NCBI GenBank assembly: GCA_021030915.1
Contig: JAGEMR010000127.1
Location: 20,183 to 84,182 of the forward strand
From: Astrothelium macrocarpum
Taxonomy: Eukaryota; Ascomycota; Dothideomycetes; Trypetheliales; Trypetheliaceae
Length of the DNA stretch: 64,000 nt
Direction: 5' to 3'
The translations under genes and the position numbers were made by a program. Positions 24,423 through 36,598 of the stretch are shown here, piece by piece (position 1 is the stretch's first letter; each line of letters starts with the position of its first letter). The notes under the pieces are model-generated. The model worked only from the letters and a program-made list of their open reading frames with translations, was not told the DNA's origin and did not search any database.

Positions 24423-25285
24423 AGGTTCAGAAAGATCTGGTGCTGGATTTTCCTTTTCGGCGATGACGATGGAAAGGCAAGGAAAGGGATGTATACTGTA
24501 AAATTGGAGCGCTTGTGTATAACATTTGCAAGTTTTGCTAGATACCTATACATCACGGCATCTCTATGCATTTGGATCAACAGCAACGTCGTCTAGTAGC
24601 GCCAACTATCCGTCATAAGTACTCTCGCTTATGTGTGCCTTACCTTCTATGCGGTCAAGCGAGCACTAGGACGAGGTGAGGCCGAGTCACTAACGTGCCA
24701 AATACAACTCAGGGTTTGCGGCTACCCGATGCTGCTTTCATCCTCCCTTTTTGCATTCATCTCTGTTTTCGTCTTTTTACTTCTATTCATAGATGCTCTA
24801 TCAAACCCAGTTCTCAATGTGATCACTGTTTACGTCTCTGGAGAGATGCTCTCTCATCTTTAACATATTGTTCACATCTTTACTTCATTGTTCCCATCCT
24901 CCATCGACGATTCTTCCTTCCCATTGTTGGTAGCGTTTCGAGCCTCGACATGTGTTTAATCTTATACTAAGCCTATTTACATCTTCCGTGTTGCTGGCGC
25001 CTGATGCATCGCATGATGACAGCGCATGCTTTGCTCGATAAGTGCTATAGGGGTATCGAGCGATTGCGCGTATCTTGCATTTTGCATCTAATAAGCTATG
25101 CCGGGGCCAGATTGATGAGAGGAGACGACGCTGTTTCATCCCCATGGTCAGACTCTGGCGATCTGTGCATGCCAGTTCATCGCCAGAAAACAATCAAGCA
25201 TTGTACCGGTGGTATCTCGTCAGTAATAAGCTCCACAATACCATCCTCTAACGCCTCGAATGTCCTTTTTCCCATTCCCCACTGC
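24423..25285. other. Convergent 3' intergenic region
   Basis: Lies between the 3' ends of the RBM26-like gene (plus) and CTK2 (minus). No supported gene; two overlapping plus frames (24633-24970) are low-complexity hydrophobic and not convincing. Confidence 0.5.
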
Positions 25286-26793
25286 TCACCTGTGTCGCCT
25301 TGCGTCCCCTCTTTCCTCTCTCGTCTCTCTCCGCTGCTCCTCATGCGGCACCTCCACCTCCACTTCCACCTCCTCCCACTCATCTCGAAAAAATTCCGCC
25401 ACCTTTCCTCTTTCCTCCCTTGCTCTCCCCACGTCCAGCATAAACCGCACTGTCCCATCCCGCCCTCGCTCTCCCACTCCTCTACCCCTCCACCCCGCCA
25501 TCTCTGCCGGTGATGCAGGACTTGTCGCCGTTGATCCTACTCGCCCTTGCTGGGTCTGCTGTGACGTCGTGCCTGCAACGCCGCCACCACTGGCTGCAGA
25601 TCCTGGCGCATCGAGCGGCGACTGTGGACTTGGCTTTTCAGAGCTGTTACCGGAGGTGCCATTCGCGCCGGACGCCTTGCCATTGGTCAAGCCCGCTCCC
25701 GCCGCGGCAGCCGTATGATTGCGAGCGTTCGCAAGCGCAGCATCGTCAGATTCGGTATATCGGGGCAGGCTGGCGGCGGCGGCTTCATTATTGAGTGGAA
25801 TGCGGATAGCGAGGAAAGCATCGATGGCGTGTTTGGGACCTTCAAGGGTCGCGGCGCGATGATGAGTGTAAAGATCAAGAAGATCGAGTAAGGTTTCCAT
25901 GATTTCATCGCGGGTGGTGGACCAGTTGGCATAGTTGAGGTCGTGGAGTGGGGCAAGGTCGGCGTTTTGGAGACGAGCGGCGAGTTCAAGGCTAGCGATG
26001 GCTAGGGTGGAGGTGGTTTGCTTGAGTGGAGAAAAGGTGCGGTAGAGGTCGTTGCAGATGTTGTAGGCGCAACTAGAGACAGGTCGGGCTGGAAGTCTGC
26101 AAGTTTTGCAGAGCTTTATGACCAGTTCTTGGGGGTAACGGTTACGGAAGTCAAAGCCGGAGGACTCGAGCATAAGGCGCTCTAGGACGATGAGCGTCCT
26201 AGAACCTTGTTCGAATAGCTTGAGATAGCATTAGCTGATGATCTATGTCGGAGTGCTATTTTCCTCGGTGACGCACAGGATCATCTGGGCTGAGTCTGTC
26301 GGCTGGATTGACGTTCATGTTCCATGCTGCGCAGAGAATTTCTTTGGATTTCTTGAGAGTATCCTCGATTTTGCAGGCAGTAAAAAGCGCGGCGGCAGCA
26401 GCATCCTCTTTTGCGTTAGAAAATAGGGATTCGGTCAGTCTATCAGACCTACTATGTAGTTGTACTCGCCGTCTATGTGGACGAGGCGGAATTTGTGATA
26501 ATAGACGCACGCGGTATTGTATGTGCGAACTGGCCTACAAACAAGACAATGAGAAGTTTGGCTTTGCGAAGATGAACAAGATTACTCGTTGATACCTACA
26601 GCATCAAAGTCTTTCTAACGCGGTCAATCCATGCCACTCCTTGCAATCGGATGTGATCCTCTCGCGCCTCGCTGCCACCAATGGCCGCCAAGCATTCTTG
26701 CAATTGTTGCTCAAAGACATATGGCTTGGCAACTTCGATGAAAGATGGATGAGGGCCTGGAACTTCGCTTTGATCAGTTGCACCGGGTGCCAT
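25286..26793 (-). CDS. ctk2: CTD kinase subunit beta, cyclin CTK2
   Basis: Four exons 26793-26600, 26534-26453, 26405-26277, 26218-25286 (445 residues). After joining, the first cyclin box reads HPSFIEVAKPYVFEQQLQ, VAWIDRVRKTLML, PVRTYNTACVYYHKFRLVH, DAAAAALFTACKIEDTLKK, and the second starts LIVLERLMLESSGFDF. This is the cyclin of the CTDK-I complex, which with Ctk1 and Ctk3 phosphorylates the RNA polymerase II C-terminal domain in the nucleus. ATG 26793 was preferred because it gives the family-like start MAPGATDQSEVPG. The C-terminal ~150 residues are low complexity (Ala/Gly/Ser, then charged) and end with an Arg/Glu-rich tail encoded by a CT-rich strand; this tail is species-specific. Confidence 0.9.
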
Positions 26794-28071
26794 CTCTGTT
26801 GCTCCTTTGCTTGATGGGTAGAGAAAGGCACGGATTGGGGTTGGTCGCAATGCAAAGAGTGGCAGGTTTTGCCGAGCTAGCTTGCTCTGCAAACGACTTT
26901 TTTCAAACCCGTTTTCGTTCTTGAAGCGTGCTCTGAGATATCATGGTGATGTTCAAGCTTGACATGCTGTCTGATCCGTGAAACTGCAAAGGCCAAGACT
27001 CATCAGCTTTGTATTCATTGACGCTGTCGCAGAACAAGACCTTGAGATGGAGAAGACCCATTCTCCGCCAGACACGAACGAATTTTGAGTTGTGTGCCCG
27101 AACTACTGTTAAGGTCTGCGGAATCTCATCGACTTCTACAAACGACGTAGGCTTTGCTTAGTATTCCTACCGAGAAAGGAAAATACGTAGACGATGCTTC
27201 GCTAAATAACATTACTTGATCTATTCTAAATTTTACTATATAGTCAACAGCCAACCCTGCAATCCAGAAATAAAGGGATTTATTCCAGCAGCTATGCTCT
27301 TTCTCTTTCTTTGTTTTGTAATGTTTCTCAAGACTGGGTGTTGTTCTTCCGTTTCCCCTGCTCATCAATTGGCCATCTTATCAACGGCAAACAAGCTCAT
27401 ACTCTATCACCTTATTTGAGTCCTTCACTTTTTTCAACCACGCTCTGGTGTTGTCTCTTATTTGATCAATCCTGACTTCATACATTTTCGGAAAATTTGA
27501 GACCTTTCGTGACCATTGAACTAAGAGTCTAATTTCTTATGTACAGGTATAATTCGAGCCATCCTTTCAGAAGAGGCAGGCTAAACAGTTGTCTATTTAC
27601 CCTAGACCAACGCCTGGCGCACTCAAGAACTTCCCTGGCCATTCCAACTCCGTAGACCTATAGAACTGCAATGCTTGTCAATGTCCCCTGAGGGGGATAT
27701 AAAAAACACGATTTTCATCATGACTCCGATCTGGAATACAAGGTATGTACCTCTAACGTCTCAATCCATATGCACAGTCGCAGGGTCAAGTTCTCCTGCT
27801 TGCAAGTTCAATTAGATGAACCCCCGATTAATGGCTCATCGTCATCGCCATAGCTCATATCGCTGGTAAAATCATGGTTGCGCGGTCGATCGCTAGGTGC
27901 ATACCAAGCAGCTCCATGACGCGGGGAACGTCTAACGTCATGAGAGCCGCATTCGAGGCAGGTGTAACGACCTGTGTCGGAGAAGAAGTATGCCCTAACA
28001 AGGTGAATTGCTATACGGAGAGCAAAGAAAGCATGGATAAGACTATAACAAGGTTAGCGCGGTGCTTTATG
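26794..28071. other. Intergenic region upstream of CTK2
   Basis: About 1.3 kb without a supported gene; moderately AT-rich around 27,100-27,500. It includes the CTK2 promoter. Confidence 0.45.
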
Positions 28072-28751
28072 CTATTGTGGATATGTAGGTAGATGGACAT
28101 CTTTGGGCTGACATAAAATCATGCTAAAAGCTCCAGATTGAACTCGTAAAGCATTTAGAAAGGAGCAAGCAAAATAGCAAGAGTACGATTGTGATGTACG
28201 ATCGAAATGTAGGTGCCTGAAGGAGAGAGATGCAAAGAAAAACACGTACATAACGACGAGCAATGGCATCGTACTATATGTGGCAAGCACAATAGTAGAG
28301 GGATATCGATGCCAATACCAGCTTCCCACAAAATTTCTGGCGAACATGATGAGATGCATCAATGCCATGGTGAAAAGCAAGAGGTCGGGCCATAGTAGTA
28401 GATAATTTGCTGATTGCTTTCCTCGATTATTACATGAAAAAAGTAGATAGGCTGAGAACATGGCCGACAATCCAAGCTAAACACGACAAAGTTAGCAATC
28501 AGTAAATCATAGCACGTGATCAGTGAAACGAATATGGGACGTCACGTGGTTTGACGCGTCAAGACGGCCGGTGTTGCTGGACGTACCGGTACGAAGCCTA
28601 GATACTGTAGGGCGCGTCCGACCGGCGCAACCGAATCACATATAGGAAATAACACTATGGCGGGGAACAGGGCGAGAAGGCAGATCCATCTCAGCGGTTT
28701 GTCGGCAGAGGGAATGCTGCCGGTAAGGCCCAACTGGTCTCCGCTAATCAT
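28072..28751 (-). CDS. Small predicted multi-pass membrane protein
   Basis: Two exons 28751-28587 and 28476-28072 (189 residues), joined across a 110-nt intron with donor GTACGT, branch GCTAAC and acceptor TTTAG; the join is in frame. Predicted membrane helices: WICLLALFPAIVLFPI (~25-40), LGLSAMFSAYLLF (~55-70), YLLLWPDLLLFTMALMHLIM (~80-100) and a segment around LATYSTMPLLVVMYVFFF (~120-140). No family recognised. An alternative 33-nt intron near residue 133 would also keep frame but is too short to be likely. The C-terminal ~45 residues are polar and may not be real. Confidence 0.5.
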
Positions 28752-30725
28752 GGCGAATGTTTCTCAGGGGGAGGGGAAGGTGGCTCGAATCGATCAAGTG
28801 GCCGGCGTGTACCGTAGAATTTGACTATTGGAAGCCTCTCGATGCCGTCCACAGATTGACTCAGAACCGGAAAGGTGACGAAAATGCGTCTGTCGTGTAT
28901 ATGAAGAAGATGAGGTGGCGTTGGCTGTCAGTGTCCAGTTGTGAGCTGGCTGGGGGAGGCCAAGGTGAACGGGAGCGCTCAGGGCAGCTGGCGCAGCAAA
29001 CAAAGCCCTGTCCCTCTCCTCTCACGCTCACCAGCCAAATTTCAGCTAGAATGGCGGCCTGGGCCGTGGCGGAAGGTTATGCGTTTGTTTTGACGAATCC
29101 ACAAGCTCCTAGCGCTCGCCAGGCATGCCACAATTTGCCCGGCGCAGCCCCTCAAAAGGGGCTGTGGATCCCAGTCAGAACCGATTTCCATCAAAACAGC
29201 CAATTAGTCTTCGCGACTCAGTACCTCATCTCAGCGAGAGTTGCAGTGATCACGTCGTTTTGACTATCTAAGGCACCTGGTCCGCGCGATGTTGAGAAGG
29301 CTGGTCCTTAGGTGGAGTGCGGCACCATCTCTCGCCATTCTAGATTTTGTTTCGACACCCTGTAGCCGAACACCCCAAGCCATGGATCAATTAGTGGAAG
29401 CGTCAGTCAGCGCCACGCCAAGCAACTTTCCAGCCGTTTCAGCCCCATGTGCGAATCATCTGTCAAAGCGGCGCCATCTTCTTCGCCATACCTCCCTTGC
29501 CATTACGGCGGAGTCCTTTTGCCAACGCACCCCTCAGGCTTGGTGGAAAATCAGCCAGACGTCTTCTCTCGCTGTACACTCTATCAATGAAGGTTTATCT
29601 TGTGAGACCCAATCCTGCAAGTCGTCGGAAAGCACCGAAACGCAATTGATTGATAAAAGTCAATCCACACGCTTCAATACGGGTTATTTTCAAAGCACCA
29701 CTTGCAGCGCGCCAGCCAACATGGCATTTCCGGCGTGTCCGGATTGGTGGCACTGCCTCCGATACCCGATTGTGGCTGCATCACCTCCGCAGGTTGGCAG
29801 GTGGAGTAGGTAGGACAGCGGGATCCTCAACGTTTCTCTCGAAACAAACCTTGAGTGAAAATCATCTAATCTTTTGTCATTGTGACCGGAAAAAAAAAAG
29901 CCGTTTAGTAACCAATCAGTATCGAAAGCTGATGGCTGGAATTGTGAAGATGCTCAGTGATTCCCATGCACTGCAACAGGTCAGCTCGGGAAGCTCATTG
30001 AGTACCAGAGCATGTCCCAAATCACTCAAAAAGACTCCTGATTCCCACTATTCTTCTTATGCTTTCATCTCTCTTCATAACTGACCCACAAGATCAGCAT
30101 CGAGATTGGACCCACTTGAAAATCTGCAAAACTTTGACGCTACCCTTGGCAATTCAATTCTAAGCTCAGTCAGACAGGCAGATGGTGACCTGTGGAGTCT
30201 GCACACTCGTCCCGAACGCATCGCGATAATATTCTCGCCATTATGGGGATCCCGGTTGTCATACAGATAGTGGGTCTGCTCTTCTTTGTTACCATCGTTC
30301 ACTCTCGCAAATGCCGAAGGCCCCGCAGCGAGGCAATCTGACAGCTGCTGTGCAACCACCAAAAGCGGGACAAATCTGCATTGAAAATCATAGGAAACAA
30401 TGCCGTGGAGTAGGTCTTACGCGAAGGAAAAGAGCTGAGAGGCTAAGCGTAGTAAGGTGTTGAAGCATGCACCGGAAACGACTGGGAAGCCTTGGAGAAG
30501 GAACAATGTACAAAGGCCAGGTGGAAACTATTGCTTGGTCTGCACGGAAATTCGGCATCAAGATCTCAAAATTGAATGAAACGTAGGAAAAAGGAAATTG
30601 GATGGCAGTTGAGGCATGACTACATTGGATCACAAAAGGTAAGTACTTCCGGCAATAAAGGCACAACTACACTGGATTGTCGAACGTAAGTATCTCCGGT
30701 GGTAGTGTCACAGGAAGATATTAAT
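28752..30725. other. 2-kb region without supported gene
   Basis: Contains the divergent promoter of the small membrane protein gene at its left. Long plus-strand frames (28757-29263, 29289-29813, 29650-30084) have no domain, no conserved-looking core and no clear intron structure. I treat them as chance frames. A lineage-specific or noncoding transcript is possible. Confidence 0.45.
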
Positions 30726-32888
30726 CTATTCTTGATTTTCTCCGTCATCTTCATCAGGCTTCGCAATCGCCGTTCTTAGTGCACCATCGTCGTCCATTTC
30801 TTCTTCCCTGTCTTCTGTTACGATCAGTTCCACCAGCTGTCCCTTAATTCCGAATAGCCGGGACATTTCCTCCAACGACCTTCCCCTTGTTTCTATCATG
30901 GCATATCGTACAAACAGCAGCGCTCCCACGCAGATAAATGCATAGATGATATACAACCCCCACCCGATCTTCTCCTCCACCACTGGGCTAGCCTGCGCAA
31001 CAATCCAGCAGGCCGCCCACAAACTCATTGTACTTAATGCGCTTCCCTTGGCCCGCATTCCAAGCGGGAAGATTTCCGCCGCATAAGTCCAGCTCCCCAC
31101 GCCCCAACTGATGTTGAAAAAAACATAGAATAGATAAGGAAAGGCGATGATTGTGAAGTTAGTGGGGTCGCCAGGGTGGCGCTCAGCGTGGGATTGGAGG
31201 ACGGTAATGCCGAGCATGGAGATCATCATACCGAGCGTGCCAATCTGAAGCCAGGTGCGACGACCTAGACGGTCAAAAACGAAGATCGGTATCCATGACG
31301 TGGCAAATAAAACGATACCGACGCCCGTGGTGGCGAGGTTCCGAGCCGTTGGGTCCTGGATACCACCCTTCTCGAACAAAGTCGGCTGGTGGGACAAGAA
31401 ACAAAAAAGTTAGCTGCAAGGCTCTATAAAACTCAAGGCAAAGATACGGGGTCGGCCGAACTTCGGAAAGTCCCCCGGTCTTCGGGTCGAAGGGGAAAGT
31501 GAGAAGCAAGATGAAACGGGGAGGGGAAGAATGCAACATTGCGGTGCCCAAAACCTACGGTGTAGTACAGAATGGAATTCGTTCCTGTGATCTGCTGAAA
31601 GAATTGCACTCCCATCCCCAGCAGAGTCACCCTACGCACGGGACTCTTGAACATATCGCCCCACCCCACGCTCGTCCCACTCCCCCGCCGCAGCTCCACC
31701 TCCATCTCCCTCAGCTCCTCCTCCGCCCTGGCACTCCCATGCAAGCGCGTCAGCACTTCGCGCGCACACTCCGGCCGGCCCTGCGCCACCAACCAGCGCG
31801 GAGTGGGCGGCACCCAGCTCCAGCCGCCCAACATTAGCACTACCGCCGGGACTATTTGGATGCCCACCGGCACGCGCCACCAACCCGACCCCTCCACGGC
31901 ACGGGCAAACCCCGCATCCGCAGCCATGGCGGCCAGCTCGCCTGCGCAGAGCACCGTCTGCTCCAGCGCGACCACACGACCCCGCCAAGCCGGCGGCGCG
32001 ATCTCCGCGATGTAGAGCGGAGCGGCGCCCGAGGCGGTGCCAACACCAATGCCGAGGATCACACGGCCGAGGATGAAGGGCGGGAGGGAAGAAGCGAGGG
32101 CTTGAAGGCTGGCGCCGACAATACAGACAAGCGAGGCTAGGGAGAGGGTACGCTCGCGACCGAGGGGGTCGGCGACGGCGCCAAGAGCTAGGGCGCCAAG
32201 GAGGCAGCCGATGTCATAGAGGGACAGGACGGCGCCGGTGATCCCTTTGCGGGGGGGAAACAGTTACGTGAGCTTGGACTTGCAAAACAGGTAATGGTAT
32301 GGGTAGACGGGGTTTGAGTGGTTCAATGTGGACGCGAAATAAGGGGGAGGGGTGATGGTAGAAAGTCGGTGTAGTTTGGACTGAAAGTTTAAGATAGAGT
32401 TTTTTCCTTTTTTCTTTCCAATCTTCAATAAACTTCAAAAATAGAATTGACAGGAAATCGATTAAGTTTCGAGAATACGAGAGGCTTTTTGGAGAGAGGG
32501 GGGGAAATCCTTAGAGCAAGTGAAGCGGTAGCATACATGAATTCTTGGGACGCATCAAGTCTTTCCATCTCGTATCGGCTACAATTACTCCCATGACCCC
32601 CTGGTCATATCCGAAGAGCAGAGCCCCAAGCGACACGAAGGCCGTTAATAGATAGACATATCTGTCATTAGGTGGTCGCACATGGCCATCCCAGAGATGC
32701 GGCGACGGTTGCAGGGGCTTTGTTTGCTTGAGCCTGGAAAGGATGTCAACGCTACGACTTGGGCCAAACCGATTCCCGGTAGAACTGCCGAGTATTGACG
32801 AGCGGCTAGCCGACTCGGGCTCGCCGTTATCGATGCCGGCATCGTTGCTGGGAAGATTTGTGTATTTGACGTGGTGGCTTGGTTGCAT
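30726..32888 (-). CDS. MFS sugar transporter (12 TM)
   Basis: Three exons 32888-32537, 32244-31559, 31385-30726 (565 residues). Sugar-porter motifs in order: FGYDQGVMG, WKDLMRPKNSW joined to ITGAVLSLYDIGC, ADPLGRERT, PLYIAEIAPPAWRGR, QQITGTNSILYYT joined to PTLFEKGG, FDRLGRR, and YAAEIFPLGMRAKGSALS. The C-terminal tail is acidic. It should import a hexose, pentose or polyol at the plasma membrane; the substrate cannot be read from the sequence. Introns are 292 and 173 nt, long for this window, but family conservation is continuous across both, so no exon seems missing. Exon 2 is markedly GC-rich. The neighbouring regulator and dioxygenase genes suggest a small nutrient-use module. Confidence 0.92.
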
Positions 32889-33313
32889 GGTTACCAAGAG
32901 ACTGGATAGTCGTCCAAGAGGATTCCAGCCCGCGCTTAGACTGGGTGATACTGAGTAAGAGACGTGTCAGTGGCGAGGCGAGCTAGAAAACGCTCGGTGA
33001 TGGTGAGTGTCGGAACATCTCTTGACCGAGGTGGTTCGCCCGTCATTACCCCAGAAAGTTGGGAGGTGTGCAAGGGAGGAGGCATCATTGGGTGTCAACA
33101 CGATGCAGCGCGGAAATGCGGGGTGCGGCCCGAGGGATATTAATCAGGGGGTCCTAGTCCTTGTAGTCCAGGCCACGCCTCACCCACGTTTCGAGGGAAT
33201 GTCTAGCGATGAGCCTCGGCATGCTCCGAGTACTGCAGAATCGACTGTCATTAACTCTGCTGAACACATTGAGAAACGCCCTCCAAAAAAGGAACGAACG
33301 AAAGACTTTTCCC
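32889..33313. other. Promoter region of the sugar transporter
   Basis: 425 bp between the transporter start and the 3' end of the regulator gene, both on the minus strand. No gene; no clear CGG-type palindrome recognised. Confidence 0.45.
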
Positions 33314-34952
33314 CTAGTTTGGCTTGGGCCTTACAACCCGTTGCCAGGATTCCTGTAGCCGTTTTTGCGCCGAGTCCGTAGGCCATCCATACGCCTGCTC
33401 CGTAATCACCAAAACATTGAACAACTCCTCTTGCTCCGCGCTGTCGTCAAACAAATCACCGCACATGGCAATCGCCATCGAAGCAACTAACATTGCAGCT
33501 GGCGTACTGCGGTTCGAGACGGCGATCCCCGCCATCACGCGCACCGTGCCTCTCGCCTGCTCGAAAGCACCACTCTCCGCCTGCCGGTACGTTGGGCCCA
33601 TCCGCGGAAGCCCAGGGTCATGAATCACAAGTAAAAGATGGGCCAGGGAATTGTACATGTGGCCCATCACATGCCAATCGGCGAGGAATTTGATGGTGGG
33701 AAGGCGGCCGTCATCGGTCATTTCTGAGTAGAATGGATCAAACGAGGGGGGCTTGTCGGTCCTCCAGTCTTCGTTCTTGTGTCTGAGCATCTGGTAGGCG
33801 TCGTTCTTGTTGGGAAGTTTGCCATAAGCAAACTGCAAAACATCGCCGCACAGTAGAACGGCGCAATTAGCCCAGTAGCCTTCGTCGGCATCCGGCATTG
33901 CTGAGATGCTCGCCGCCCTGGTTCTCGCCGGGGGGTATTCCATGTTGATACGAGTAAGCTGCATCGGTCTGTGCGATGTCAGAGCCATATAAATATCCTG
34001 TCGATAAGCAGCCCAATGACCCGCTTCGCGGAGACCAGACCCATTATGCATCTGATGAAACTGGTGCTCCTGAGCGCGCACAATTGCCTGTGTACCGTGC
34101 AAATGGTAGTGCAGGTCATCTCCGGTGATGGGCACGTCCAGTTCTTCGAGGAATCGTAGGATGACGGTCGCTGCGAGCAAGGAGTCATCTGCAACGGCGG
34201 TGCGATCTGCCAATGCGGGAATCAGCTGTTTGCAGCACCGGGCGTAATGGAAATCAGCGACCAGCGGGTCAAAATGCTCTGTTCGACTCAGATGTCGTGC
34301 TGACACTGCCAGCACGGCATAAGCAAGCGTGCTGTTCCGGCGTGCTCGCTGCGGAACGACGAGCGCAAAATGGCGGTTTGGGTCGCAAAAGTCAAAGTAG
34401 TGAGCAACGTTGTCGACAAAATGCCGGATCAGCTGCGCGTCTTGCGCAGTGTTGATCGGCCAGGGCGATTCTTTGATGGTCGGCGTCAAGGGTGTTCTGG
34501 GGATGTTTTCAGTGATGGCCTCCCGTGGAAGGAAATTTTCCACGTTCACCGTCGTACTCGACTCGTTTGTCGGACTGTATAACCGCGATGCCTGTCGCTG
34601 GAGTTTTGGCACTGGCCCCGCGTACTCGTCCTCGAGTGCCGGGGTTTCGTCGACGAAGTCGACACGATGCGGTAAGCCTAGCCAGACCTGGAACTTCGGA
34701 AAGGGTTGTGAATCGGCGTGAGAAGTTCTGAAGCGATACTGAGTGGGCCGAATGCAGTCCCGTCCGGCGCGGGCACACCGGCGACAAGTTGGCAGTTCGT
34801 CATCGCCTGGTAAAGCCCTAATTAGACGGGCACGCTACCATTCGGAACCGACAGACTTACATTTATAGTGGTAGATCCGGCAAGCGTCGCTGTCCCCATG
34901 ATTAGTGGTCGATCTTTGTAGCGGTGGAACAGTCAGAGTCTTACCAGGACAT
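33314..34952 (-). CDS. Zn2Cys6 fungal transcription factor
   Basis: Three exons 34952-34945 (only 8 nt, ATGTCCTG), 34889-34861 and 34806-33314, giving 509 residues. The joined N-terminus MSCDACRIYHYKC followed by DDELPTCRRCARAGRDC has the exact spacing C-x2-C-x6-C-x6-C-x2-C-x6-C (Cys 3, 6, 13, 20, 23, 30). Both small introns (55 and 54 nt) begin GTAAG and end CAG. The first loop has Tyr/His where most members have Arg/Lys. The remainder looks like the fungal-specific TF domain of the ARCA-like group (AYAVLAVSARHLSR, ATVILRFLEELDV). It is divergent to the PhyH gene and upstream of the sugar transporter, so it is the probable local regulator of both; that is inference. Confidence 0.85.
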
Positions 34953-35533
34953 CAGAGATAGGGGCTAGGACTTTGCGCGGCACGGTTCTTTGGATCTCCT
35001 TCCAAGAATCGGGGGCCCATGCCCCTTTTGTCCCCGCCCCGACGAATTACTCCGCTATCTGCAAGGACGTGATACCTACGCACGACAACATGGGTGGAGG
35101 CAAACTTTCTTCGTTTAGGAGCAATGGATGCTCTGCACTCCTGGCCCCACGCTGGCCGGCCACGGCAGCGAGCCGGCCGATCTTCCCGTGGCTGGATCTA
35201 AGGAGACGCCGCAATTGGAGGGCAATTAACTCCCATTCGACTGCAAGGCGACGCCGTCATTCGTCGAGACCGTCCACGAGGTAGCCCGCCCTCTTTATGT
35301 TTGCCTTTCTATGCTAGGTAATTTTTTAGACTCTTGTATTACTTCTCTAGAACAGACCTGTGACACCGCCAAGATGGTAGGACAAGATAAATTCTTGGAT
35401 ACTTATCAAACGGCGGCGTTCGTCTTCAGCAGGAGCAGTGCGCTTTCATTCCTTATCTCTGGTCGAATCTCCTTTGCGCGGCTGGTTGTCAGAGCAATTC
35501 GTTACAAGTATTCATACAGATAATATATGTTTA
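34953..35533. promoter_or_regulatory. Shared divergent promoter of the Zn2Cys6 regulator and the PhyH dioxygenase
   Basis: 581 bp between two start codons in opposite directions, so it must carry both promoters. I do not see an unambiguous inverted CGG pair, so no operator is proposed. Confidence 0.5.
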
Positions 35534-36598
35534 ATGAAAATGCCACCCGCCAAGAAACCTGCCGCGTCTAGCCCGCCAACTAGTTGCCACGAAACGAATC
35601 TATTTGTGAACGATGGTCAGCTCTGCCCTTCTCAGGTCGGCCTTTTGAAAGCTTCCTCTCCCAATCTCCCGATCACCGAGCTTCGTCAGAGGTTCGAGGA
35701 AGATGGCTACCTTTTCGTCAAAGGCCTCATCCCCAGGCCTGTAGTGCAAAAAGCTCGGGAGGAATATTTTAATTTCCTCGCCCCATCCGGCCTCCTCAAG
35801 CCAGGCACTCGACATGTTGACGGGATCTTTGACTCCTCAAAAGACCGGTCCCAGTTCCCTGGTATCGGTGCTGGGGCTGCAGGAGCCAACGGACATCCCG
35901 GCTCGCATGCGGCAATCTTTGTCGACCGCGCACTAGAGGCACACTATCAGTCGTGGTATGCCGAAGACTTTTGCAAACATCCGGTCTTGAAGGAATTCGT
36001 TGCCAAATTGACAGGATGGGGAACGAAAACAACCGCTTTCACCAGAACATTATTGAGGAACAACGTTCCTGGGAACAAGGCAATTGGCGTGCACTACGAT
36101 CAAATCTTCCTCAGATACGGGGAACCTACTAGTGTCACGGCATGGGTGCCAATCGGAGACGTCAAATTGAATGGTGGCGGTTTGATATACCTTGAGAAAG
36201 GCCACACGCTCGGCATTGAGCAAGAAGCCAAATTTACCAAAGAAGCCAAAGCATCCGGTTTGACCGAAGAAGAAGCGAAGAGTGCATTCAATCAGAACAT
36301 GATGAGCACCGGCCTACTATCCGAAGGGCCACGAGAGTTCTCACAAAGGTTCGACAGAAAATGGCTGGTTGCGGAGTTCGAAGCTGGAGATGTTGTACTT
36401 CATAATCCATTTGCGATTCATGCGTCAACAATCAATCACGACCCAGATAATGTCATCCGTCTGGCAACGGATTTGCGATTTGTGGATTCGTCTCGTCCCT
36501 GGGATACGGTTAGAAGGTCAATATTCCACTTAATTGAAAGCTTGCTGATCATGCTATAGCGATGGTCGAAACACTATACCCTTGATGACGGCGTTTGA
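35534..36598 (+). CDS. Phytanoyl-CoA dioxygenase family protein, Fe(II)/2-oxoglutarate oxygenase
   Basis: Two exons 35534-36508 and 36560-36598 (337 residues). The 51-nt intron (GTTAGA...CTATAG) joins SRPWDT to RWSKHYTLDDGV and ends the protein. Conserved elements: FEEDGYLFVKGLI near the start, iron ligands H and D in GVHYDQ, distal His in NPFAIHAST, and the 2-oxoglutarate-binding Arg in RLATDLRF. All catalytic residues are present, so it is probably active. The preceding ATG at 35534 is six bases before another ATG (35540); either could start translation. The substrate is unknown. PhyH proteins hydroxylate acyl-CoAs, ectoine, or various secondary and xenobiotic metabolites. Its pairing with a sugar transporter and regulator suggests a catabolic or tailoring role. 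Confidence 0.9.

Noticed and set aside
28072..28200. 33-nt intron (GTACGT...TTCAG) near the end of the small membrane-protein gene
   Set aside because: Too short for fungal splicing and a multiple of three; retention keeps the frame, so it was not used.
28757..29813. Two consecutive plus-strand frames of 168 and 174 codons
   Set aside because: Different frames, mixed composition, no recognisable motif; no intron consensus joining them into a sensible protein.
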